Both the position numbers and the translations under genes were made by a program. DNA of 64,000 nt from Molossus alvarezi (taxonomy: Eukaryota > Chordata > Mammalia > Chiroptera > Molossidae), in assembly GCA_037176705.1 (NCBI GenBank), contig CM073895.1, forward strand, positions 620,001-684,000, read 5' to 3'. Of the stretch, positions 12,536-24,923 are shown piece after piece; the stretch's first letter is position 1, and each line of letters starts with the position of its first letter. The notes beneath the pieces are model-generated. The model made no database searches. It was given only the letters and a program-made list of their open reading frames with translations, and was not told the origin of the DNA.

Positions 12536-15500
12536 TTATTTGCAGTATTCCTTCCTGAACTCTGGAAGCCAAGGGGACAGGTGGGTGGGTGGCTGCCCGC
12601 TGCCCCTCCATCCAGCAGGACTGCCCAGGGATTTCTGGAGCACTGAGGTGGCAGGGGACTCCTCCCGTGGGGCTGGCTGGTGCCTTCTGAGAGGGAATGC
12701 AGCGGGATGTGGCCTGGCTCCAGTGGGCAGAGGTCTCCCTCCCAGCCACTCACCTTTGTCCAAGTCAATGTGCTTTGCGGGCAGAGAGCAATGAGCCAGC
12801 TCAGCCCTCTCCTTCAGGATGTTGTTTTTGTAATCTGGTGCAGGGAGAAAGCAGGGTGAGCCCCTCCATGTGCCTTTGCGTGTGGGTGGGGTGGGGGAAC
12901 AGGAGGGGGTGGATGCCTCACCTAGTTGGATGTCCTCACTCCTGTAAAAAGCCTGGTCTCCTGCGGCCACAGGAAACTCTGCCATGTTCAGGTCCTTTCT
13001 GGAGGGTGACAGTGATGGGAGGTTAGGACAGCAGGTGGGGCGGGGGTTGGCCACCCAGGACAGCCACCGCGTGAGGGGCACTCACCCCTTTGATTTCCAA
13101 GACTTCTTGTCGGAGTATTCGTAACCTGGGAAGGGAGACTCATGGAGGGCACAGTCTGGGCCCCTCCCCGGCTCCCCCAGCCCTGAGGAGCCCTTCCACC
13201 CAGCACAGGGGCTCACCAGGCCCCGGCTCCTCCTGTGCTCAGGCAAGGCACCCCAAGCCCCCTGGTCAGAGAGGCTGGGTTCTGGCCTCACTCCTGTGCT
13301 CGGAATTCGGCTCACCTCCGCGGCGGCGCTGGCGGGTGGCCAGGATGACCGTGATGAGCAGCAGGATAAACAACAGCAGGGTGGCCAGCACGTAGCCCAG
13401 CTGCTGGAAGAAGTGCGCTCGGCCCTCCGGGACGATGACGTTAATGACGCTGCGGCCGCGGGTCAGCGTGGGGTCTGCAGGAGCCGTGTGGGGGTCGGTC
13501 AGGGAGTGCGCTGCGTGGCTGACCGCGCGGTGCGCCCCGACCCAAGTCGTCCCTACTGCGCCACGTGGATCTGGGGAAGGGACAGGCGGCCGCAGCCCGT
13601 GGGGGCCACCCTTCCCTGACACCCAGTCCCTTATGTGGGGCAGTGAGGGCCGTTCCCAGCCCCCAGACATTCCCCAGGCGCCCAGGGTGGGCTCTTGCAC
13701 CTGGCGCGGGGGCGCTGCTGTGGCTGGAGTCGTTGCCGGGCGAGTCCCGCGGGGGCGGCTCTGCAGCGACGGCGGGCTCGGTGACCTCCAGGTGGAAGAC
13801 GCGGCGCTCATGCAGGCCGCAGTAGTGGTGGTGCAGGTGACAGGAGTAGGTGCCCTCGTCCGCGGGCTCCAGCGGGTCGATGCGCAGCGAGAAGTCGCCG
13901 CGCGCAAAGGCGTCCGCCTCCACCGCTACGCGGTCGCGCAGGACTGGCGGCCCGTAGGCGCGGCGCTCGCCCGACGCGTACAGGTCGATCAGGCGGTCGG
14001 CGCGGTCGTGTGGGACCCCGGGCGGCTGCCGGTCCCAGTGCACCACCTGCTGCGCCTCCTCCAGGTGCCGGTCCGTCCACACGTGCGCGCGATTCACACA
14101 CGTCAGAAGCGCGGGCGCACCGCGCTCCGCCACCAGCACCTCCTTCTCGCCGTCCCAGTAGGCGCTGGCGGCCTCGGCTGTGGGACGGGGCCGTTCAGTG
14201 CCGGGGCCAGGGGAGGGGAGGGAGGGTCCGGGACGGGCGGGTAGTGCGGGGCGGGGAGGCAGCCAGGAGGGGGCGTCCAGGGCGGTGAGAGGGGGGTCCC
14301 CGCGGGGACCAGCGCACTCACGGTTGTCGGTGACCTCGAGGCGGATGGCCAGGTTCTCATAGAGGTGGCAGTAATGGTGGTGCAGGTTGCAGGTGTACAG
14401 CCCCTCGTCGGTCTCTTCCACCGCTGTGGACCCGGGAGGAAAGCGTCGTGAGCCCCGGCCGCGCCCCGCCCCCGCCCCCGCCCCCCGGGTCGAGGCCCTA
14501 CCGCGGATGAGCAGCGAGAAGTTCCCGTCGCGGAAGGCGGAGGGCGACAGCAGGAGGCGGCCGCGGTCCCGCGGCTCGTACACGCGCTGCTCGCCCGCGG
14601 AGTACATGTCCACCAGCCGGCGCGGGGAGCCGCCGGCCGGGCCGCCGCTGACGTCCCAGTGGACCACGCGCTGGCGGTCGTGCAGCCGGTCCTGGGTCCA
14701 CACCATGCGCGGGCTCTGGCAGCGCAGCACGGCCTGGGCGCCGGCCGCCCAGCTCACGGCGGACTCCGACACCACGGAGCTGCCTGCCGACCCCGACCCC
14801 GACGGCCCTGGGGGGAGAGGGTGTCACTGGGGGCGAGGACTAACGGGACAGGTGCAGGAGGGGAACTGGAGGGGTGCCCCGGGGAGAGTGGTCACTAACC
14901 TGAGGACAGGACAGCAGAGCCTGGAAGGAGAAGAAGAGAGTCAGAGTCACACTGGGGGAGGGTTGGCCTGAGCCTGTACGAGACAGTCACCAACGCAGGG
15001 GGGGGCACTGGCCCCTAGGTCCCTCCTAATCCCTGCTGAGGGGCGTGCTGATAACACCCACCTAGTGGGTGGGGATGAAGCCAGAGCAGCCACCCCTCCC
15101 AAAGCCCCTCTTAGTCCTCACCGCCACCTGCAGCTGGGCCGCAGGGACAGCACCTGCCTTTTGGGAGGTGAGTGGCGGGGTTAGGGTTAGACCTCCCCCC
15201 ACCGGCTGGCTCTGAAGTGCATGCTTATCACCAGAGGCCACCCAAGGAATGGTGGCTGCCCCCCATCACTGCAGGGAGGCCACCAGAGCCTGATGCAGGA
15301 GGGAGGCTGATGTCACCGCACCTACCAGGGCCACACCACAGGCGCCCTTGATGGTCCTCTGTCCCCTGGGAGCCACCCCAACCCCGTGCTCAGGGCTGGA
15401 GCCCCGTTGGTCTTTCTGAAGGGCAGTTCTGAAGCACAGAATCGCTGGACATGGGGAGTGACCCCAGCATCTGCCACCTCACAGCCAAGTTCCTGCTCCA

Positions 15501-16041
15501 GAGATGTGGCGGTGTGCCCGGGATGGAGGAATGTGCTGGGTCAGCGGGCCAGACTCGGGGCAGGATGGAGGGGGACTGGGAGCCAAGGAGGAGACTGGAA
15601 CAGACCCTGCAAGCACCACAGTTCCCAGGCCCCCACAATCTGCAGCTGGCTCCCCTCCGGACAACTGGGAGCACAGACCTGGGGGGCTGCCCCCTGCACG
15701 GGGTACCCAGTCCGTTGCCTTAGCTTCTCTGCCCTTGCTTGGCCTCTGGCTCCAGCTTCCGTGTGAGGGGAAGTTTGGGAGGATGTCTGAAGACTCAGCC
15801 TCCTGGGTCCTGGGGGCCCTTACCACTGTGAGATTCTCCCTCTGAGACTCCCCCAGACCTGTCCCTTCCCAGCAGGGGCAGCCCACCCCTCTGGGCTCGA
15901 GCTCAGACAGGCGGATTTGCCTAAAACCCCGATCGATCTCACTCAGATCCACTGGTGGCTTGTGCCTCCTGAACCCCACACCCCGCACTCACTCTGCAGT
16001 AGCAGAAGTTTCCAGAGCAAGACTCCGGCCCGCAGCTCCAT
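12536..16041 (-). CDS. MXRA8: Matrix remodelling-associated protein 8 (limitrin), complete
   Basis: Type I membrane protein with two Ig-like domains, found at cell junctions and matrix-facing surfaces. In human and mouse it is an entry receptor for several arthritogenic alphaviruses. Coding exons in gene order: 15993-16041, 14900-14920, 14502-14807, 14322-14423, 13701-14177, 13316-13474, 13086-13125, 12922-12998, 12754-12834, 12536-12561. They total 1338 nt and predict 445 aa, against 442 in human. A signal peptide begins [16 protein letters not shown]. Each Ig domain carries a CxLHHHYC motif ([12 protein letters not shown] and [12 protein letters not shown]). The transmembrane segment is about residues 344-364, and the cytoplasmic tail ends FRKEYCK. 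N-glycosylation sequons include NFS in domain 1 and NDS in the stalk. A 21-nt micro-exon joins the signal peptide to domain 1. No frameshift or stop is seen. Confidence 0.97.
14921..15992 (-). other. MXRA8 intron 1
   Basis: About 1.07 kb between the signal-peptide exon and the 21-nt micro-exon. It is GC-rich and unique-looking. I see no SINE and no further coding exon. Open frames here lack paired splice sites and protein similarity. Confidence 0.7.
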
Positions 16042-19000
16042 GGCGCCCGCCAGCCGGCCCTGCCTGACTCGCTTTGTCTCACTTCCTCGGGCTCAACTCT
16101 CCAGAAAAACAGCCCGGCCCCCTCCCCCTCCTTAGCACTCACCATGACATCACGGAGCTCTGGGCCGGTCGACAGTCTGCAGACCGCCCCCTCAGCTCCT
16201 TCCCAGCCCCTTGGCCTCCCCCCACCCTAAGCTGGCCTGGTGGGGAGAGGGGACACTGGCCACTATGTTCCAGACAGTGAGGGGGGCCAGGTCTCTGCCT
16301 GGACGGGGGTCCTGGAGAGGGGCAATAGTCCAGGGTAGGAGGGCCTGAGGGCATGGTCCCAGATGCCATGTGGGCGGCTGTGACTGTGACGTATGGGGCC
16401 CTTCTGGGGTTACTGTGGGGCTGGAGTTTCGCAGTGAGCACCCACACACCTCTGTAGGGGAACACTACCCCAGGGCATTTCCTCGCGGGCAGCCTGGCCA
16501 CTGTGCTGGGTGGGTCCTCCCCCTCTGTCAGCTGTGGATCTGGAGGCCAGCAGAAAGGTTTCCTGGGGCAGCGATCCCCAGAGAGCCCAGGCTGCCAGAC
16601 CACGGGCTCTTCCCTTAGCCTCTCTTCTGGGCTGCATTCCTTCCTCTAAGAAATGAGGATCAGAACAGCACCAGCCCTGTGGGGAAGCTGGGAGGGGGGT
16701 GGGCAGGGGTCCGGGAGACAGCCTGAAGGGCCCTGCTGTGTACCAGTCATCTTTAGGGTCCACAGGAGCCAGGGAGAGGAGGGGTGGGGACCCCAGCCCT
16801 GAGCCTGAGGGGGCCGGTGTGTGAACAATGCCCACTTCTCTGGCCAGTTGCCCTAACATCTGTGCACCATCAAGGGCAAAACCTGGTGTCCCTGAACTCA
16901 GACCTGGGTTCCACTGCTCCTAGGAGCACCCCTACCCCACCCAGACCCCCTAAGAGTGCTTCCGGGAGCACCTCCCCACCCACAGGAGGGGGAGGAGGGA
17001 TAGAGGAGCCTCCCCACCCCAGAAGGCACAAATTTGAAACCTTGGGAAAACCTACAAAGTCACATAAACAAATGCAAAATAACAGAGCACACACTGTGTA
17101 CTAAACCCACTCCTTGTAGTTAAGCAAACCTCAAAAAAAAAAAAAAAAAAAAAAAATCCAAACCACCACAAAAACCCACAGTGCATATTTTAGATGGCCT
17201 GTATGGATTGAATTATGGTCACGTGGCCTGGTCCCTGGTGGGCTAGGGTCTCCCTCCTGAACCCTGCCCTGGTTCCCCGGTCCTCAGACAAGCCAGGAGC
17301 CCAGCTCAGCTTCGGGCAGGGAGCAGGCCAGTGCTGCTCCAGGGGTGACAATAGGGAACCCCCCCCACACACACACACCCCAACTTAGCAGAGGTTCCGC
17401 AACAGGATTCAGGCCCTTAGGTGTGGAGCCTATTTTTTCAAACTGGAATCAGAACTCCTCTTCCCTCACCCCAACTCCTCCCTAGGCTGTTCATTCTGGA
17501 AAAACAAGCCTGCCCCTCCAGCCCTGAGGCCTGGCCTCCCCGCTTGTTTTTCTAACTGGTTTATATTAGTGCTGGTAGCCGCCCTCCCCGCCCTGCTGCG
17601 CCCCCATCGGCCGTGTCTGTTTCTCCATCTCTGTCCTCAGTTCCCGCCTGTCTGCTGCCTTCTCTCAGTGCAGGGAAGACGCCCAAGCGGTACCGGGGGT
17701 GGTGGTGGGGGGTGGGGGGGATATGCAGGGACGGCCACGGGCCAGCCCCCTGGTATGAGGGGACCCTGTCAGCTCCCAGCCCTGAGCTAGAGCTGGGGGT
17801 GCCTGGTTACATCCTAAACTCTCTGCAGAGCCCTCCCTCCCACAGCGGCCCTGTGAGGCCTTCTGTCCTGAGGTCCACGGGCCCTCCTGCGGCAGACCCA
17901 GCTCTCACCTCAGCCCAAATGCAGAAAGAAGTCTGAGGGGGGCGCCACTGAGTGAAAGCTGACCCCCTTGCACCACTGGACAAGGATGGACCGAAGCAGC
18001 AACACCCTCCTCTCTGCCCCATCCTGCTCTCTGTCTGAGGCAAAGGGCTGCTGCCACCCCCAACCCGCCCCCAGTCCTTGGCAGGAAATGGCCACAGAGG
18101 AGCGATGAGGCCCAGCAGGCGGCCTGGGCTTCCACTGGGCCACCTGCCCCTCCCGCAGCCCGGGCCTGAGGCCCCAGCTCCTTCTCCAGTGTCTGTGGAC
18201 TGCTGAGCCCCCGCCTCGCCCGCACCTCCCACAGGGAAGAGAGCAGACCAGGGCACAGGACCCTGACATGGCTCCAGTCCCACCTCCAGCCTCCAGCAGC
18301 CCCAGAGCCCTGGAGCCATCGCCCCTGGGGGGGGGGGGTACATGGCTCAGCCCAGCCCGGCTGAGAACCAGGCTCTGGCTCTTGTTCTGGAGACTTGGAC
18401 ATTCCAGAACGCCTGGTCATCAGGAGGAAAAACCACAGGCACTCAGAGACACAAGCAGACGCACACACATGTGGTCACACCTGCTGTTTGCTGAGCACCT
18501 ACTGTGTACCAGGCCAGGGCGTGGGTGGGAGCAGAGCCAGGCTCCCACCCTGCTGGAGCTGGTGGAGGAGTGGCCGACCTGCTGGCTGGCCGGTAAGATC
18601 ACCTCGTCGTGCACCCTGAGAAGTGCCGTCAGAAGAGTAGAACAGGCCTACGTCCCCCTCTGACCACGATGGCTCTGAGGGAGGCACGCCCACAAGTTAG
18701 TGGCCCAGGGAAGCCATGCGGGTGTACTCTGGCCTTCACACCACGAGAGGAGGAGGCCGGGCCTGGAGGGATTAAACGCGGGAGGGATGTGGTCTGGTGA
18801 TACAGGAAATGCCAAGACGATTAGCTGAGCGCTGTCAGGATTCTCTCGGGAACATGCAGGGAAACCACTGCCAAGGGCCAGGTGGTGGGAACAGGCCTCA
18901 GATGCCCCCAGGGCTCCGGCCACTGTGGTGTCCAGTGTCCACATGCTGAGTGGTCACTGCGGTGGGATGGCACTTTGCACCCACAGGACAAGGTGCTTGG

Positions 19001-19921
19001 CTGTCGCTCTGACTCAGAGTCTCCATCAAAGCTGACGGGTCAGCCTCTCCCACTGGCCATGCTGTGAAGGGCCCTGTGAAGGGGACCCCATGGCGGGACA
19101 CGGAGGGCAGCCCAGCATCAGCCCACGATCACCTGGGCCAGCAGGGAAGCAGCTCGAGCCCACGCAGGCGAGGACGCAGCCCCGGCTGAGGCAGGCTGCA
19201 CCAGGCGAGACCCTGGGCGGAGGACTCGGAGGCCGACCCATGGAGGCTGTGGGGTGACCCTGGCTGCAGTCAGCTGCTCAGTTCAGGGTGTGGATACAGC
19301 GTCCACACCTGGTGGAGGCGGAGGGCGGGCAGCACAGGCCACAGCCATGTTCCTCCTGCTGGTCCGCCCAGCCTTCCTCGCAGTGGTCACTTGAACACGT
19401 CTGTCCTGCGTCTGCAGTCCCGGTGGTGTGCCATGAGGCAGGGGACCCCGCAGACCCCCAACAGATGGCCTTCTCCCCAGGGAGAGCCAGCTGTCCAGAG
19501 CGCTCGGGGACCACCCATGCTCATTGTGATCTGAAAATTCGGACAAGAAGACTTAGAAACATATGCCCACTATTTCGTGGGCAGCCAACCTTGCATCCTG
19601 ACAAAGTGTCAAGGAGGCAAGACCGAGCCGGCGCCCGGCACGTTCCGCGTGTCGGCAGGTGCTCAGGGACCTGCCTGTTGTCAGGTCTGCCGACCAGAAC
19701 TGGGACCTGGGGCGCAGGGCTGGCCTCTACCTTAATCTCGCCTGTTACCCCAGAAATAGTCCCTGTTGCCCCTCCGACCTGACCAGATTTCACCTGCTGT
19801 GCCTGCAACTGTGAGACTGACACCCCCATATTCCTGGGATTCGGGAGCTCTTTCTTCTGACAGGCTGGGCCCTGGGTGTAAGGCAACCACCAGCCCAGCT
19901 TCCTGTGTATGTCCTGGTTTC
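16042..19921. other. Region upstream of MXRA8
   Basis: No supported gene. It holds the MXRA8 5' flank, an A30-like homopolymer at about 17132-17156, a short CA run near 17364-17378 and a possible old L2/MIR fragment near 18485-18640 (GAGCACCTACTGTGTACCAG, a typical ancient-repeat phrase). The remainder is unique GC-rich sequence. Confidence 0.55.
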
Positions 19922-20140
19922 TCTTCTTTTCTTTCTTTCTTTATTGATTTTAGAGAGCGAGGAAGGGAGAGGGAGAGAGATAGAAACATCGATGAGAGAG
20001 AACATCGACTGGCCGCCTCCTGCATGCCCCCCACTGGGGATCAGGCCCACAACCTGGGCATGTGCCCTGACCGGGAATCGAACCAGTGACCTCTTGGCCC
20101 ATGGGTCGATGCTCAACCACTGAGCCACACTGGCCAGGCT
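19922..20140 (-). repeat. Ves-type tRNA SINE, group B
   Basis: Minus-strand copy. The tRNA-like head (TGGCTCAGTGGTTGAGC) is at the right end and a TTTATTGATTTTAG tail module at the left. Group B copies read GTCAGGGCACATGCCC after the B box and lack the CCTCGGGTGAGG hairpin of group A. Confidence 0.9.
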
Positions 20141-20263
20141 AAAGAGTGGGGATTTTTTGTTGTTGTTTCTCACATTCTCATTTATTTTGGTTGTTTAACA
20201 GTCTAGTCTTGCTCCTTTTTTTCCTTATTATTAATTTATTTTTGCGACAGAAGAGCAGGTTTT

Positions 20264-20520
20264 TTTGTTTTGTTTTTTTTTATCCTCACCCGAGGACATT
20301 TTTCCATTTTTTTGTTTAGATAGAGCGGGAGGGAGAGAGAGGAAGAGAGAGAGAGAGAAACATCAACGTGAAGGGACACATCGAGTGGCTGCCACCCGCA
20401 TGACCGACCAGGGCCGGGAACAAACTGCAACCGAGGTATGTGCCCTTAGCAGGAACCAAACCCGGGTCTCTCTGTACCGCAGGCCAATGCTCCAACCGCT
20501 GAGCCAAACCGGCCAGGGTG
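20264..20520 (-). repeat. Ves-type tRNA SINE, group A
   Basis: Full-length minus copy flanked by a perfect 13-bp target-site duplication, AAGAGCAGGTTTT, at 20251-20263 and 20521-20533. The tail hairpin CCTCACCCGAGG lies next to the T-run. Confidence 0.93.
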
Positions 20521-21274
20521 AAGAGCAGGTTTTATAACGAGCCTACTTTTCTGAGTCTTGGGTTAAGCTGAACACAGTCCCGATTGTCTGCTTCTGGTGC
20601 AAAAGGGCCCTGGGCCTGCCAGCTGGTCCGGGTGTTGACGGGAACACCGGAGACAGACCCTGCACTGCGGCCCCTTTGGTTCCTCCCAGAAGAGTCCACT
20701 CTCGACACGCCGGGTCTCGGGAAAGGCAGAGACCACGTGCGACCAGGCTGGACAGCACCCCCGGCGTTGGGAGCAGAATCTCCTTTAAGGCATAACACAC
20801 ACCCAGGAATGTGTCAACAGTCACTCAGAGTGGGAACGGGTGTCGAGCTGGGAGCACAGCGAGACAGTCAGGCCCAGATCATCGCACGGCACCTTCTGGT
20901 GTCACCGACTGGCAGGGGCCGTCACGCACGGGTGTGGACAGCTGCTGCCATACACACAGACATGTCCAAACAGCATCGCTGTGCACTGAGTAGCCCAGGA
21001 AGGTCGAACCCTCCCCTGCGTGACTTTCCCAGTATGGGCTTCATAAAAGGGGCTTCTGCAATGTCACCTGTCACCTCTCCGCTCGACAGGACGAGGGAGG
21101 CCTTTCGGGGCACCCCAGAGACAGGCGAGGTTCAAGCAGGGTCAGTTTGGCAGAGCCCCGGGGAGAGACCGTGTGAGCTGAACCGTCCGCGTCCCTGTCC
21201 TGTGCTTCTCAGGCTCCGGAACCGGGAGAAGTGAGTCTGTAGTTTAAACCAAAAAAAAAAAAAGTCAGGTTTTT

Positions 21275-21530
21275 GTTTTGTTTTTTTAATCCTCACCCGA
21301 GGACATTTTTCCATCTTTTGTACAGATAGAGTGGGAGGGAGAGAGAGGAAGAGAGAGAGAGAGAAAAACATCGACGTGAAAGGGACACATGGAGTGGCTG
21401 CCACCCGCACGACCCAACCAGGGCCGGGGACAAACTGCAACCGAAGTACGTGCCCTTAGCGGAAACCGAACCCGGGTCTCTCAGGACCGCAGGCTGACAC
21501 TCCAACCGCTGAGCCAAACTGGCCAGGGCA
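21275..21530 (-). repeat. Ves-type tRNA SINE, group A
   Basis: Full-length minus copy with a perfect 14-bp target-site duplication, AAAGTCAGGTTTTT, at 21261-21274 and 21531-21544. Confidence 0.93.
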
Positions 21531-21776
21531 AAAGTCAGGTTTTTAAATTCTGAATTCAAGGCCTGACTCTGGGGAAGGTGACACCAGGAGCTGTCAGAGG
21601 GGACCGGTGTGTCGCTGCCCACCACACACGGGAACGTGGGCAACGACACAGCAGTGCCCGGCCACTGGGGTCACCTGGCCACAGGCAGCCGAGGGGACCA
21701 GCCCAGGTGGTGGGGCGGGAGGAAGGCAATCCCGCCCAGCAGAGGGCAACAGGGTTTGCATGAAGCTGTTCTCCTT

Positions 21777-22039
21777 TTCTCTTTTTGTTTTTTAAAGAAA
21801 GAAACCTTTATTTTATTTATATTTTTGCATTTATCGTCAGAACGGGAGGGAGAGAGGGAGGAAGTGAGAGAGGGAGAGAAACATCCATGTGAAAGAGACA
21901 CATCAAGTGGCCGCCACCCACACGACCCCAACCAGGGCAGGGGACAAACTGCAACCGAGGTCTGTGCCCTTAGCAGGAACCGAACCCGGGTCTCTGGTCC
22001 TCAGGCCGACGCTCCAACCGCTGAGCGAAACCGTCCAGT
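21777..22039 (-). repeat. Ves-type tRNA SINE, group A
   Basis: Minus copy with a 12-bp target-site duplication, GCTGTTCTCCTT, at 21765-21776 and 22040-22051. The tail uses the AGATAAATGCAAAAATGT variant and the hairpin is lost. Confidence 0.9.
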
Positions 22040-22051
22040 GCTGTTCTCCTT

Positions 22052-23244
22052 CTCTATCACGTGCACACTTTCTCAGCTCCAGGTATTAACATGCCTTTCT
22101 GAGTGTCCATGTACAGATGTTTACATTGTTGTGCTGACATTTCTGTTTGAACTGTCCACTTTGGGTACTGTAACCGGCCGCAGACATAGCGCAAGCTGTG
22201 GGTCGCCTGAGCTCACGTCCAGGCAGAGGCCCTCTGGACAAAGCCAGGTCTGTCATCTCTGTCGCATGGACTATGGTCCTGGACACAACGCTGCTGGACA
22301 CGACGCTGGAACTGAACCCGAGCAAGCGGGTGTCAGATGGTGGGGCCACACCTCTCAGTGCTGGGGAGAGAGGTTGCAGGTGAGCAGGGGAGGCTGGAAC
22401 GACCCAGTGCCGTCCAGGATCCCAGAGGGAGCCACCGGTGTGAGCACATGCTTAGCACACTGCAAACACAGACGGCTACTTGTGGAAACGGTGACAGACA
22501 CGTGTACGTGGGTCAGCACACTTGTATTTTCCAGCTGTGGCGTCTGGGAAGGTGCAGAGCCCGGGGACACGTGTTGCATCCAGACCTTGGTTCTGGGGAA
22601 GTGGCTTATTTAGACGGGGGCAGGGGCAGGATATTCAAGGTCAAGCCCACAGAACCGCTGAGCCCCAGTGGAAGGAGGCACGTTGAAGAGCTCGGGGGCC
22701 ATGGAGCCCCAGAGAGAGCAGTCACTACCCAGGAGTCCATACTGACATAAATGGCCCAGGAAGGAAACGGAACTGCTCTGTGAGAGAGAATTCAAACGAC
22801 GACGGAGGCAGACGACTCGGAAGCCGGCCCACAGCCCCAGCCGCTCCTGCAGGGCAGAGCACAGCCTGGTCACCTCCCGCCCTGTGGGCCGGGACCCCTG
22901 GCAGGGCAGACGGTCTGTCAGTGCTCCACATGGGGATGGCCGCTGTGTCCAGCCAGCTCTGCTCGGGCAGCTGGGTCCTCAGCCACGGGCCCTCTCTGCC
23001 CAGGTGGTCCGACCTTCCATGACCTCCTCACCCAGCAGCCTAGGCTAGGCGTCCTCCTCCCACAGAGGGACGCTGCCAGCCCCAGGAGGCCTGAGCTGGG
23101 CAGCCTGGCACCACACTGTTGGTCAGAGCGGGTCACAGCCCAGATCCAGGGAGGGGACGCAGACCTCGGCTTCGGCTGCAGCAGCAGCCAAGCCACACGG
23201 CCACTGGGAGAACCAGGATGGAGGGGGAGGCATGTGCAAGGGCC
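22052..23244. other. Intergenic unique sequence
   Basis: About 1.2 kb between SINEs without a recognisable gene or repeat. A 334-codon open frame entering from the left runs through the adjacent SINE and is not supported as protein. Confidence 0.5.
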
Positions 23245-23252
23245 TAAGGCAG

Positions 23253-23521
23253 CCCGGCCGGTTTGGCTCAGCGGTTGGAGCGTCGGCCTGCGGACCAGAG
23301 AGACTCGGGTTCGGTTCCTGCTAAGGGCACGTACCTCGGCTGCAGTGTGTCCCTGGCCCTGGTTGGGTCGTGTGGGTGGCAGCCACTCGATGTGTCTCTC
23401 TCATACCGATGTTTCTCTCTCTCTCTTCCTCCCACTCTCCCTCCTGCTCTATCTGAAGATAAATGCAAAAATGTCCTCGGGTGAGAATAGGAAAAAAAAA
23501 ACTAAAAAAAAAAAAAAAGCA
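23253..23521 (+). repeat. Ves-type tRNA SINE, group A
   Basis: Plus copy with A box GGCTCAGCGGTTGG, B box GGTTCGGTTCC and an A-rich tail. The target-site duplication TAAGGCAG is at 23245-23252 and 23522-23529. Confidence 0.92.
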
Positions 23522-23597
23522 TAAGGCAGACAACTCAGCACTATCTGAGGTTCACAGGGACATGTCCTTTATAAAATATATGTTATTTTATTAGTTA

Positions 23598-23815
23598 CTT
23601 TTTAAAATATTTTTTATTGATTTTGCAGAGAGGAGAAGGGAGAGGGAGAGAGAGATAGAAACATCGATGAGAGAGAAAATCGACTGGCCGCCTCCTGCAG
23701 GCCCCCCACTGGGGATCAGGCCCACAACCTGGGCATGTGCCCTGACCAGGAATTGAACCGGCGACCTCTTGGTGCAGGGTCGACGCTCAACCACTGAGCC
23801 ACATCGGCTGGGTGT
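23598..23815 (-). repeat. Ves-type tRNA SINE, group B
   Basis: Minus copy with a 12-bp target-site duplication, TTTTATTAGTTA, at 23586-23597 and 23816-23827. Confidence 0.92.
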
Positions 23816-24060
23816 TTTTATTAGTTAGTTTAATCTGAATAGTTAAACATATATATTAACATGTATTTATAAGACCTTAAAATGTTTCTTGGAAAAAATA
23901 AAAAACTTACCTGACCCATAAAACCAGACCAGGAAATTTAGGAAAGTTTAATTAAACTTTGCATAAGTAAGTACGTCTAATTCTTCCAGAAGCTATATCA
24001 GGTCACGTTATCTTCTACACTGTCATAAAGTCTGGGAAAGATACAAAGTTATTTTAATTA

Positions 24061-24202
24061 TTTTAAAAAATGTATTGACTGGAGAAAGAGGGGAGAAGGG
24101 GGGTGAGAGGGAGAAACATCATTGGCTGCCCTGTGTGAGCCAACCCACAGACTTGGCATATCAGGACGACACTCTAACCACCTGAGCTGCCCCACCAGGT
24201 TA
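24061..24202 (-). repeat. Shortened tRNA-SINE relic
   Basis: About 140 bp. It keeps the TTGACTGGAGAAAGAGGGG tail, the AAACATCATTGGCTGCC middle and a decayed head (CACCTGAGCTGCCCC). It is internally deleted and older than its neighbours. Confidence 0.7.
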
Positions 24203-24278
24203 CATAGTTGTTTTAAATCAAAAGTACAAAACCAGACTAATTTGTCCAAGGATTCATGTTGATTAAAAATATTATCTA

Positions 24279-24491
24279 GCCCGGCCAGTGTGGCTCAGTG
24301 GTTGAGCGTCGACCCTGCACCAAGAGGTCCGCCGGTTCAATTCCTGGTCAGGGCACATGCCCAGGTTGTGGGCCTGATCCCCAGTGGGGGGCATGCAGGA
24401 GGCAGCCAGTTGATGTTCTCTCTCATCGATGTTTCTATCTCTCTCCCTCTCCCTTCCCTCTCTCTAAAAGAAATGAATAAAGAAATTTTTT
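24279..24491 (+). repeat. Ves-type tRNA SINE, group B
   Basis: Plus copy with near-perfect target-site duplications: AATATTATCTA at 24268-24278 and AATATCATCTA at 24492-24502. Confidence 0.92.
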
Positions 24492-24687
24492 AATATCATC
24501 TAAACTTTTTCTAATGTAAATTGTGAAAGTCCACACTTCCCACCTGACTTACACACTAGAGTCTTGTTTTTTTGCGGTGAGGTCTCCTGGGCAGCATTTG
24601 CTCTCTGCATGAACTTACATCTCACCCACAGATCAACCATCCTCCCTCCCTGCCTTCTTTCTGTAGATTCTGCAAGAAAAGAAATTT

Positions 24688-24923
24688 GTTTTTTTAATCC
24701 TCACCCGAGGACATTTTTGCATTTATCTTCAGATAGATGGGGAGGGAGAGAGGAAGAAAGAGAGAGAAACACCAATGTGAGAGTCACACATTGAGTGGTT
24801 GCCACCCACACGACCCCAACCGGGGCAGGGGACAAACCGAAACCAAGGTCCGTGCCCTTAGCAGGAACCGAACCTGGGACTCTCTGGAGATTTAATTAAC
24901 CGCTGAGCCAAACCGGCCAGGGC
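24688..24923 (-). repeat. Ves-type tRNA SINE, group A
   Basis: Minus copy with an intact CCTCACCCGAGG tail hairpin. The anticodon-side segment of the tRNA head is replaced by TTTAATT. Confidence 0.88.

Noticed and set aside
13435..14244. 269-codon plus-strand open frame
   Set aside because: It is antisense to the MXRA8 Ig-domain exon, whose minus-strand frame, splice sites and protein similarity are decisive. High GC content removes stops on the other strand.
21609..22613. 334-codon plus-strand open frame
   Set aside because: It runs through a full SINE and its target duplications, so a conserved protein across it is implausible.
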